Below are positions 14,124 to 20,527 of a stretch of 20,909 bases of DNA, in pieces. Below the pieces are notes generated by a model, which did no database searches, was not told the origin of the DNA, and saw nothing but the letters and a program-made list of their open reading frames with translations. Position 1 is the first letter of the stretch; every line of letters starts with the position of its first letter. The stretch is from Patulibacter sp050252545 (GTDB lineage Bacteria; Actinomycetota; Thermoleophilia; Solirubrobacterales; Solirubrobacteraceae): assembly GCA_050252545.1 (NCBI GenBank), contig JBFWKS010000036.1, positions 1-20,909 on the forward strand. The letters run 5' to 3'. Both the position numbers and the translations under genes were made by a program.

Positions 14124-15770
14124 TCAGCGGTCGGACGAGAGGCTCGCGCCGCCGACCGTGCCGTCGGCGTCGGTCGCGGCCGGGAGCGCCGGGCTCGTCG
14201 CCTGGGACTTCGGTGCGTCGTAGAGCGACGGGTCCAGGTACGTGCCGGCGTCCGGGCCCGACTTGGTGGTGACGGGCTCGATCGCGTCGCGACGGGCCTG
14301 CGGATCGTGGCGGATCCCGGTGACCGACCACGACACCTTCGTGTCACCGTGTTCGCTCCGCACGACGAAGCGACCCTCGTCGTCGACCTCGCGCTCGACG
14401 ATCACCTGGCCGAACCGGCCGATCGGGGTGAGCCCGTAGCGCCACTCGCCGGCGAGGGTCGTGGCGTAGCCGGGCAGGGTGACGGTCGCGCGCCCGTCGC
14501 CGTCGGTGGTGACGTTGCCGGTGTAGACGACGGTCAGCTCGTCGGTCTCGACCGGCGTGTGGGTCAGCGTGCGCCGGGTGGGATCGCGCGGATCGTCGAT
14601 CCGGAACCCGCTCTTGGTGCCCGTCACCGTCAGGTCGCCGTTGATCATCACGTTGCCGTTGAACCGCCCGGCCGTCGCGCCCTGGCCGAAGATCGCGGCA
14701 CCGGTGCCGTTGGTGACGCCCTCGATCGCGTTGTCGGGGTTGGCGGCGTTGACGTTCTCGCCGCGGACGCCGGTGCCGGTGCCGCCGCTGACGCCGGCCT
14801 GGCCGAGCACGCCGATCGCGCCGTTCGGATCGGTCACGAAGCCGCGGACGCCGTAGCCGCCCGTGCCGTCGTGGCGGCCGACGATGGCGCCGATGCCGTT
14901 GCACTTGCCGATGTTCTGCTCGCAGATCGCGCCGTTCTGGCGGGCCACGACGGCCTCCCCGGAGCTGCTGTCCCCGATCACCGCGGCCGCAGAGATCGAC
15001 CCGGTGCGGCCCCAGATCGCGTTGCCGCCGGTCGTGTTGACGAACACCCCGGGACCGACGCCCGCGTGGTTGACGTCGATGGCCCGGCTGCTGCTTCCAG
15101 AGTTGGTGATCCTCGCCGAGAGCACACCGTCGGTGTCCCCGGGCTGGGTGAGGGTGAGCGGCACCGTCAGGTCGGCGTCCGCACCGGCGGGGCCTTGGGG
15201 GCCTGCGGGCCCGACCGGGCCTTCCGGGCCGACCGGACCCGGATCGCCGGTGTCTCCCGTGGTCCCACGTTCGCCGCGCAGACCCGCGGGCCCGACGAGT
15301 CCGCGAAGGCCCTGCGGTCCGATCGGACCGACGAGGCCTCGATCGCCCTGCGCTCCGGTGAGCCCGCGCTCCCCCCGCGGCCCCGCGATACCGGCCGCTC
15401 CCGGCGTACCGGCACCGCCGCGGGAGCCCTGGGGTCCGCGGACACTCCAGGCGACCTTGGACTGGCCCCGTGGGCACCGGCCCTGCTTGGTCGACAGGTT
15501 CAAGGTGCGGAAGCCGCGCGTGACGCAGGCGTAAAGGACCGCGGGCGTCTTGGCCTTGGCCGCCGGCGTCTTGGCCTTCGGCGTCCTGACCTTGACCGGC
15601 GCGGTCCCGATCGCCTGCGTCCCTGACGGCGCGCGGCCGTCCGGCGCGGCGGTCGCGGTCGTCGTGATCGGCGCGGTGGCCGTGACGGCGACGGTCACCA
15701 GCGCGACGGCGATGAAGGAGGGGCAGGACCGGGGCAGGGGTCGCCCGCTCCGCCTCGTCGAGTGGTGCAT
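14124..15770 (-). CDS. Secreted collagen-like repeat protein
   Basis: A 548-residue exported protein. A basic start and hydrophobic stretch (about 19-42, ending ATAAP) form a signal peptide. A Lys/Ala/Pro linker precedes a small cysteine domain (about 78-110, YACVTRGFRTLNL...GRCPRGQSKVAWSV), a common leader of actinobacterial collagen-like proteins. Residues 112-198 are 29 uninterrupted Gly-X-Y triplets. A Gly/Asn-rich strand-repeat region (about 215-375) follows, with motifs such as GNAIWG, AVIGDSS and GVRGEN. The last domain (387-490) has FRIDDP, VYTGNVTTDGDG, ATVTLPGY and VSWSVTGIRHDP, a pattern I know from other large bacterial exoproteins. A low-complexity tail ends it. There is no LPXTG motif or C-terminal helix, so release or non-covalent surface binding is likely. 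ATG 15770 is preceded by TAGCTT, 7 nt away. Confidence 0.92.
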   Translation of the reverse strand: MHHSTRRSGRPLPRSCPSFIAVALVTVAVTATAPITTTATAAPDGRAPSGTQAIGTAPVKVRTPKAKTPAAKAKTPAVLYACVTRGFRTLNLSTKQGRCPRGQSKVAWSVRGPQGSRGGAGTPGAAGIAGPRGERGLTGAQGDRGLVGPIGPQGLRGLVGPAGLRGERGTTGDTGDPGPVGPEGPVGPAGPQGPAGADADLTVPLTLTQPGDTDGVLSARITNSGSSSRAIDVNHAGVGPGVFVNTTGGNAIWGRTGSISAAAVIGDSSSGEAVVARQNGAICEQNIGKCNGIGAIVGRHDGTGGYGVRGFVTDPNGAIGVLGQAGVSGGTGTGVRGENVNAANPDNAIEGVTNGTGAAIFGQGATAGRFNGNVMINGDLTVTGTKSGFRIDDPRDPTRRTLTHTPVETDELTVVYTGNVTTDGDGRATVTLPGYATTLAGEWRYGLTPIGRFGQVIVEREVDDEGRFVVRSEHGDTKVSWSVTGIRHDPQARRDAIEPVTTKSGPDAGTYLDPSLYDAPKSQATSPALPAATDADGTVGGASLSSDR

Positions 15771-15777
15771 CGCGCGG

Positions 15778-15783
15778 AAGCTA
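15778..15783 (-). promoter_or_regulatory. -10 element of the collagen-like gene
   Basis: TAGCTT on the minus strand ends 7 nt before the ATG at 15770, with no Shine-Dalgarno sequence and no clear -35. The 257-bp divergent region up to 16028 holds this element and, presumably, the sigma-factor promoter. I saw no other structure in it. Confidence 0.4.
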
Positions 15784-16027
15784 GTGCCGCCGATGGGCCC
15801 CGCCCGTCTCCGTGGACCGTTGTCCGACCCACCGGTCGTCGGGCCCTCCCGATGCGGATCGGGACGGCGGACGGCGGACCGGCGGTGGTGTCGGGGCCGA
15901 TGGCGCCCCGCCCGGCCCGTCCGGCGACCCCGCGCGGATCGCGATCTGCCGGGGGGACGCGACCAGCCCCGGCGGGTGAATCCGTCGATCGGGTGTGATG
16001 GTCCTGGGGGACGCCCGTAGTGTCCCC

Positions 16028-16579
16028 ATGAGCGAGACCGCCACAGCGACGCTGGCGCCGCCCGTGACCCGATCCCGACCGACCATCGACGTCGAGGCGC
16101 TGTACCGCGCCAACGCCGACGACCTGTACGCCTACGCGTGCACCGTCGTCCGCGACCCGTCGGTGGCGGAGGAGGTGGTCGCGACGACGTTCGAGCGCGC
16201 TCTCACCCGACGACATCGGTTCGACCCGCGACGCGGCAACGCCCGCGCGTGGCTCTTCGGCATCGCCCGCAACGCGGCGATCGACGAGCTCCGTCGCCGC
16301 AAGCGTGGCGCGGCCCTCACCCACGACCTGCCCGACGACCGTCCCGGCCCCGCCGAGGACATCGCCGGCCGCGACGAGGCCGCGCACCGTCGCCGCACCG
16401 TCGCCGACGCGATCGCCGCCCTGCCGGGCCGCGACCGTGAGCTGCTGGCCCTGAAGTTCCACTCCGGGCTGGCCAACGCGGAGATCGCCGAGATCCTCGG
16501 CATCTCCGCCACCAACGCGGGCAGCCGCCTGCACCGCGTCCTGACCCACCTGAGGGAGGCCTGCCATGTTCCGTCGTGA
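16028..16579 (+). CDS. ECF-type RNA polymerase sigma factor
   Basis: A 183-residue sigma-70 family factor with only regions 2 and 4. Region 2 (about 21-95) shows LYRANADDLYAYACTVVRD, then VAEEVVATTFERAL, then RAWLFGIARNAAIDELRRR, the core-binding and -10-recognition part. Region 4 (about 130-180) has LPGRDRELLALKFHSGL, then NAEIAEILGISATNAGSRLHR, the -35-reading helix-turn-helix. The ATG at 16028 was chosen because conserved region 2 follows a short tail; an in-frame ATG at 15998 would add ten residues. The downstream gene overlaps by 14 nt and encodes a membrane protein, the normal arrangement for a sigma factor controlled by a membrane partner. The inducing signal is unknown. Confidence 0.93.
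   Translation: MSETATATLAPPVTRSRPTIDVEALYRANADDLYAYACTVVRDPSVAEEVVATTFERALTRRHRFDPRRGNARAWLFGIARNAAIDELRRRKRGAALTHDLPDDRPGPAEDIAGRDEAAHRRRTVADAIAALPGRDRELLALKFHSGLANAEIAEILGISATNAGSRLHRVLTHLREACHVPS
16554..16559 (+). promoter_or_regulatory. Shine-Dalgarno site of the DUF4349 gene
   Basis: GGGAGG lies 6 nt upstream of the ATG at 16566, inside the last codons of the sigma-factor gene. It is one of the few strong Shine-Dalgarno sequences in the window and fixes this internal start. Confidence 0.75.
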
Positions 16580-18077
16580 GGCCCCGCTGGACCCCGACGT
16601 CATCCGCGACCTGGACGCGCTCGACGCCGTCCTCGGCGGTGACCACGACGCCGACCCCGTGCTGACCGTGCTCGCGCAGGACGTCGACGCCGCCCGCCCG
16701 CGGATGGACGCCGCCGCCCGCGACCGGCTCGAGGCCCGGATGCAGGCCGCGATCGTCGCCGACCGCGGAGCGACCGCCGACCCGTCCGATGCCGCCGCCC
16801 TCGACGATCCCGCCGCCGATCGGGCGGCTGGGCGGGGGAGGGCCCGCGGTCCCGGTACCGCGACGAGCCCCCGGTCCGACCGGACCCCCGATCGCGGCGG
16901 CGCCGGGCCCGTGCCGGACCCCGACGGTCCGGCGCGCGACGCCGTGGACGGGCCGCCGGCCGGCATCTGGTCGCCGCGCGTGGCGTCCGGCGGCGGTGGC
17001 GGTGGTGGAGGTCGCTCGCTCCGCGATCGTCTCTTCGGCGGCGGTGGCGCCTGGCGTCCCGCGCTGGTGACGATCGCGCTGGCGGCGATCGTCGTGCCGA
17101 TCGCGATCACCGCGTCGGGCGGCGGGCAGGACGACGTGCACTCTGTCGCTGCCGACCGCGAGATCTCGGGCACCGTCGCGCGGGACGCCCCCGCGGCGAG
17201 CAGTGGGTCGAGCGCCGGCGCGAGCGGCGGGACCGCCGACGACAGCGCCACCTCGGACGACGTCGCTCCCGAGAGCAGCTCGTCCGGTCGCCTCGAGCGC
17301 GAGGTCGCCCCGTCCACCAGCGCGCCCGACGTCCGGCCCAGCCCGACGACGACCACCGACGAGCCGCCGACCCTCGGCCGCGACCGCCAGGTCGTGCGCG
17401 ACGTCGACCAGACGGTACGCGTGGGCTCGGACAAGGTCGCCGATGCGACGACCCGGATCACCCAGGTCGTGCAGGACGCCGGTGGCTATCTCGGCGCCTC
17501 GCAGGTTCAGGAGCGCGGCGACGGCCCCTACGCCCGGTTCGAGATCGTCGTGCCCACCGACCGGCTGGACCAGACCGTCGGCCGCCTCTCGCGGATCGGC
17601 GAGCTCGTCCGCCTGGACCGGCGCTCCACCGACGTCACCTCGCGGTCCGTCTCGCTCGCCGACCAGATCGCCGACCTGCGGGCCGAGCGCGACGCGTTGC
17701 GCCGTCAGCTCGCCCGGACGACGAACGAGGACCGCCGCCGGGCGCGCCAGCGCGAGCTGCGACTGCTGACCAACCGGATCGCCGGCCTGCAGGCCCAGCA
17801 GCGCTCGCTGCGCGGCCAGACGCAGACGTCGCGGATCGCGCTCTCCGTCGTGACCGGCGAGGACGACGAGGCCGCACCGCTGCCCGGTCCCGACGACGAC
17901 TCGTGGGGTCTGGACGACGCGCTCGACGACGCCGGCCGCGTGCTCGAGGTCATCGGTGGCGCCGCGATCATCGCGGGCGTGGTGATCGTCCCCGTCGGCG
18001 GTCTGCTCCTCATCGGCTGGGTCGTCGTCCGCCGTCGGCGCCGCCGGATCGCCGACGAGCTCGTCGACGAGGCCTGA
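16566..18077 (+). CDS. DUF4349 membrane protein, probable sigma-factor regulator
   Basis: A 503-residue membrane protein. The cytosolic N-terminus (about 1-60) has the spacing of actinobacterial anti-sigma-like tails (VDAARPRMDAAARDRLEARM). Low-complexity Pro/Gly sequence leads to a first membrane helix (about 163-184, RPALVTIALAAIVVPIAI). A Ser/Asp/Thr-rich extracytoplasmic linker follows. The DUF4349 domain (about 272-430) has QVVRDVDQTVRVGSDKVADA, GGYLGASQ and ARFEIVVPTDRLD, with a long coiled coil (about 365-420). A second helix (about 462-488) and a basic RRRRRRIADE tail end the protein. Co-transcription with an overlapping ECF sigma gene suggests that it senses an envelope signal and holds the sigma factor. 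This is inferred from context and the N-terminal pattern; DUF4349 itself has no settled function. Confidence 0.85.
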   Translation: MFRREAPLDPDVIRDLDALDAVLGGDHDADPVLTVLAQDVDAARPRMDAAARDRLEARMQAAIVADRGATADPSDAAALDDPAADRAAGRGRARGPGTATSPRSDRTPDRGGAGPVPDPDGPARDAVDGPPAGIWSPRVASGGGGGGGGRSLRDRLFGGGGAWRPALVTIALAAIVVPIAITASGGGQDDVHSVAADREISGTVARDAPAASSGSSAGASGGTADDSATSDDVAPESSSSGRLEREVAPSTSAPDVRPSPTTTTDEPPTLGRDRQVVRDVDQTVRVGSDKVADATTRITQVVQDAGGYLGASQVQERGDGPYARFEIVVPTDRLDQTVGRLSRIGELVRLDRRSTDVTSRSVSLADQIADLRAERDALRRQLARTTNEDRRRARQRELRLLTNRIAGLQAQQRSLRGQTQTSRIALSVVTGEDDEAAPLPGPDDDSWGLDDALDDAGRVLEVIGGAAIIAGVVIVPVGGLLLIGWVVVRRRRRRIADELVDEA

Positions 18078-18080
18078 CGT

Positions 18081-18126
18081 CCGCGGCGGGCGGGGCGGGC
18101 CGGCGCTCGGCCCGCCTCCGCCGCGG
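18081..18126 (+). terminator. Long hairpin after the sigma/DUF4349 operon
   Basis: Outer stem of 9 bp (18081-18089 with 18118-18126) and inner stem of 9 bp (18094-18102 with 18108-18116, 5-nt loop), separated by a small asymmetric internal loop. It begins 3 nt after the stop codon at 18077. No T-tract. Confidence 0.6.
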
Positions 18127-18149
18127 GCGACCCGTCCCGCCGCACCAGC

Positions 18150-18188
18150 CGGTCCGGCCCGGGGGCACGTCGCCCCCGGGCCGGACCG
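18150..18188 (+). terminator. Perfect 17-bp stem-loop, second terminator
   Basis: 18150-18166 pairs without mismatch with 18172-18188 around the 5-nt loop ACGTC. This is the most stable hairpin in the window and lies 24 nt beyond the previous one. A short TTCTCGTT stretch follows, the nearest thing here to a T-rich tail. Confidence 0.7.
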
Positions 18189-18249
18189 CGTTCTCGTTGG
18201 GTCGGGATGGTCGATCCGGCGCGTCGGTCGGTCGGGGGTCCCAGGCCCG

Positions 18250-18367
18250 CCACCCGTTCCGGCTTGGCGTCGTCATACGACGCGAGACCGGATCACGTGT
18301 CGGCCCGGCCGCCGGTCGGCCACCCGTTCCGGCCTGGCGTCGCTATACGACGCGAGACCGGATCACG
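18250..18367. repeat. Two 48-bp direct repeats, each with a conserved hairpin
   Basis: Copies at 18250-18297 and 18320-18367 (70-bp period) differ at only three positions. Each holds a 33-nt imperfect hairpin (18259-18291 and 18329-18361) closed by CCGG/CCGG with a GGCGTCG-type upper stem. One difference swaps a C-G pair for a T-G pair and the other two fall in the loop region, so folding is preserved. The remaining part of 18189-18480 holds no gene that I can support. Confidence 0.75.
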
Positions 18368-19200
18368 ACCCGCCGCCGCCCGGCGACCCGCCGCCGCCCG
18401 GCGACCCGCCGCCGCCCGGCGACCCGCGGCCGCCTCACGACCCACCGCCGCCCGGCGACCCGCCGCCGCCCGGCGACTGTCGGCCGCGAGGTAGACGGAG
18501 AAGATCCCGTGCGGTCGGCGGAACCGCTCGATCCGGCGCAGCGTGCGGGTGCGCAGGTGCCGCCGGTCGACGAGGCCGCCAAGGGTGCGGTGGGCGTCGG
18601 CGTTGCTCACCACCACGTCGGCCCTCAGGCGCTCGCCGTCGTCGAGCGTCACCCCGGTCACCCGGCCCGCCTCGACGTCGATGCTGCGGACCGTCGCCTT
18701 CGTCCGCACGGCCCCGCCGTGGGCGAGGATGACCTCGACGAGGTTCGCGGCGATGACCTGCCCGCCGCGGGTGGGGAAGAAGGCGCCCTGCTGGAAGTAG
18801 TGGCGGAGCAGGAACGCGATGAGCAGCGCCGGGGTCCGGGACGGCGGGGTGTTGTGGAGGTGCACCAGGGCGAGCATCCCGGCCCGCGCCTCGGGGCTCA
18901 GGCCGCAGCGGGCGAAGAGCCGGTCGGCCGGCTGCTCGAGTCCGCGGGCGATCGCCACCGCCTCCCGCGGGCGGCGCAGCAGCGGCAGTACGACCCGGAC
19001 CGCGTGCGGCACGTCCTTGATGCGGTCGGCGCCCTCGCCGATCCGGCGCAGCTCGGCGATGCACCGGCGCAGGCCGTCGGCATCGGCGGGGAACGCGGCG
19101 GCCATGTTGTCGGCCAGTCCCTCCCAGGCATGGGCCGAGTATCGGCGGTCCGGTCCGCCCCGGACCACGGCGAGTTCCGGGCGGTGATTTATCCGGTTCG
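18293..19200 (-). pseudogene. Phytoene desaturase-like FAD oxidoreductase, both ends missing
   Basis: The interior (about 18484-19195) matches the CrtI/CrtISO-type NAD(P)/FAD-dependent oxidoreductases: AAAFPADADGLRRCIAEL, then YFQQGAFFPTRGGQVIAANL, then a segment with VRSIDVEAGRVTGVTLDDGE and ADVVVSNADAHRTLGGL, and RPHGIFSVYLAAD. The N-terminal GxGxxG dinucleotide-binding motif, essential in this family, is absent: recognisable similarity starts about 19200 and the Crp gene begins on the other strand 80 bp beyond. After the FSVYLAAD segment the frame enters the 18-bp array, then the 48-bp repeat, and stops at 18293, so roughly the last 200 residues of a normal enzyme are replaced. The central reading frame is intact, suggesting a fairly recent loss. 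Not expected to be active. Confidence 0.75.
18366..18473. repeat. 18-bp tandem repeat array, six copies
   Basis: Unit CGACCCGCCGCCGCCCGG. Units 1, 2, 3 and 6 are identical (18366-18419 and 18456-18473), unit 5 has one change and unit 4 has four. A partial seventh unit (CGAC) follows. The array abuts the second 48-bp repeat. On the minus strand it reads as a six-residue GRRAAA repeat in frame with the oxidoreductase remnant. Confidence 0.85.
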
Positions 19201-19277
19201 GACAACTGGAGCCGGTGCGACGCGCTCCTCGACGGCCGTCCATCGTCGGCACGGGGGTGCCGTGGTGTGGTATCTCC

Positions 19278-19994
19278 ATGGACGTGGGTCAGACCGAGCC
19301 GATTCCCGATGTCGACCCCACGGTCGAGCTCCTGGCCCGTGTGCCGGTGTTCGAGACCCTCGGCGTCGAGGACCTCCGACGGGTGGCCGACGTGGCGGTC
19401 CCGCGCCGGTTCCAGGCCCACCAGGTGATCTTCCGCGAGGGCGACCGGTCCGACACCTGTTACGTCGTGCGGTCCGGGCACTGCCGCGCCGTGCGCCACC
19501 ACGCCGACGGTCGCGCGCTGACGCTGGCGCACTTCGGCACCGGCGACATCTTCGGCGAGCTGGCGATGTTCGACACCGAGAAGCGCTCGGCGACCATCGA
19601 GGCGATGGACGAGGTCCAGGCGCTCGCGATCCTCGCCGGGGACATGCGCCGGCTCATGTCCGAGCACCCGGAGATCTCCGCCAAGCTCGTGATCGCGCTC
19701 GGCCGTCGCCTGCGCGAAGCCAACGAGCGGTTGTCGCGCCAGTCGTTCCAGACGGTCCAGTCACGTGTTGCGGGCGTCCTGTCGGAGCTCGTCGATCGGG
19801 CCCGCACCGAGGGACAGGGCGACCGTGACGTCGAGGTCCGCATCACCCAGGTCGACATCGCGCAGCTCGCCGGCAGCTCCCGCGAGTCGGCCAGCCGGTT
19901 CCTCGCGGTGCTGGAGCGCGCCGGCGTGCTGGAGCAGGGGCGCGGCCGGATCGTCGTCCACGACCCGGCGGTCCTCAGCCGCTACGTGTACTGA
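19278..19994 (+). CDS. Crp/Fnr-family transcriptional regulator
   Basis: A 238-residue regulator of the Crp type. The cyclic-nucleotide-binding domain (about 15-125) begins LLARVPVFETLGVEDL and carries the phosphate-binding cassette GDIFGELAMFDTEKRSATIEA, with E94 and R103-S104 in the positions that contact cAMP in Crp. A long dimerisation helix (about 130-160) leads to a winged helix with VDIAQLAGSSRESASRFLAVL (about 192-212); R202 and R207 would contact DNA. There is no cysteine cluster, so it is not an oxygen-sensing Fnr. cAMP binding is likely from the motif but not proven. The ATG at 19278 was chosen because the domain begins soon after; an upstream GTG-type start would add 21 basic, unconserved residues. 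A Nudix gene follows after 43 bp. Confidence 0.92.
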   Translation: MDVGQTEPIPDVDPTVELLARVPVFETLGVEDLRRVADVAVPRRFQAHQVIFREGDRSDTCYVVRSGHCRAVRHHADGRALTLAHFGTGDIFGELAMFDTEKRSATIEAMDEVQALAILAGDMRRLMSEHPEISAKLVIALGRRLREANERLSRQSFQTVQSRVAGVLSELVDRARTEGQGDRDVEVRITQVDIAQLAGSSRESASRFLAVLERAGVLEQGRGRIVVHDPAVLSRYVY

Positions 19995-20037
19995 TGCGGT
20001 TCGTCGGATCTCCGGCGACCGGGTCGGGTCGTCGGTA

Positions 20038-20514
20038 GTGGCACGCCGACGGGGGCGCGCGCGACGCAACCGGACGCGCGGAAAGGGTGGCGGTGGCGCC
20101 GAGGCCGAGTTCTCGTGCGGCGGCGTCGTCGTGCGCGACGGGCAGTGCGTCGTCATCGAGCCGGTCCGCCCCGACGGGCGCCGGATCCTCACGCTGCCCA
20201 AGGGGCATCCCGAGGACGACGAGGATCCCGCGACCGCCGCGATCCGTGAGATCCGTGAGGAGACCGGCGTGCACGCCCGGGTCGTGGGGCGGCTCGGCGA
20301 CGTCGTCTACTGGTACCAGCGCGACGGCCTCCGGATCCGCAAGACGGTCCGGTTCTATCTCTGCGCCCACCAGTCGGGCGAGCCGGAGCCCGACGGCGTC
20401 GAGGTGCAGGCGACGCGTTGGATGCCGCTGGACCTCGCCGCCCGCGAGCTCGCGTTCCCCGGCGATCGGCAGATGGTCGCCCAGGCCTTGGAACGCACCG
20501 TCGACGATCACTAG
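20038..20514 (+). CDS. Nudix hydrolase
   Basis: A 158-residue MutT/Nudix protein that would cleave a nucleoside diphosphate linked to another group. The Nudix box is a perfect match: G56 of GHPEDDED, seven spacer residues, then REIREETGV (residues 56-78) with the metal-binding glutamates E71, E74 and E75. LTLPKGHPE and VYWYQRDGLRIRKTVRFYL resemble the diadenosine-polyphosphate/ADP-sugar hydrolase branch more than classical MutT; the substrate is unsure. The GTG at 20038 is the only start in the correct frame between the Crp stop and the domain. It gives a basic N-terminal tail (RRRGRARRNRTRGKGGGG) that might contact nucleic acid. Upstream in-frame sequence belongs to the Crp gene's other frame. 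Confidence 0.88.
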   Translation: MARRRGRARRNRTRGKGGGGAEAEFSCGGVVVRDGQCVVIEPVRPDGRRILTLPKGHPEDDEDPATAAIREIREETGVHARVVGRLGDVVYWYQRDGLRIRKTVRFYLCAHQSGEPEPDGVEVQATRWMPLDLAARELAFPGDRQMVAQALERTVDDH

Positions 20515-20517
20515 GGT
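20488..20517 (+). promoter_or_regulatory. Possible internal promoter for the ASCH gene
   Basis: TTGGAA (20488-20493), 18-nt spacer, TAGGGT (20512-20517), with the ATG 10 nt on. The -10 overlaps the Nudix stop codon. AGGGTGG (20513-20519) could instead be a Shine-Dalgarno site 8 nt from the ATG, so the assignment is ambiguous. Confidence 0.3.
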
Positions 20518-20527
20518 GGTCTGACCG

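Noticed and set aside
16018..16023. TAGTGT as a leaderless -10 for the sigma gene
   Set aside because: It ends only 4 nt before the ATG at 16028, too close for transcription to start at that codon.
18366..18473. CRISPR array
   Set aside because: The 18-bp units are head-to-tail with no unique spacers, and there are no cas genes.
18207..18494. Plus-strand frame with RRPAA repeats
   Set aside because: It is just the translation of the 18-bp array and the 48-bp repeats; no domain and no ribosome binding site.
19248..19261. GGCAC/GTGCC inverted repeat upstream of the Crp gene as an autoregulatory site
   Set aside because: Five-bp arms, and unlike the TGTGA-type Crp half-site; likely chance in GC-rich DNA.
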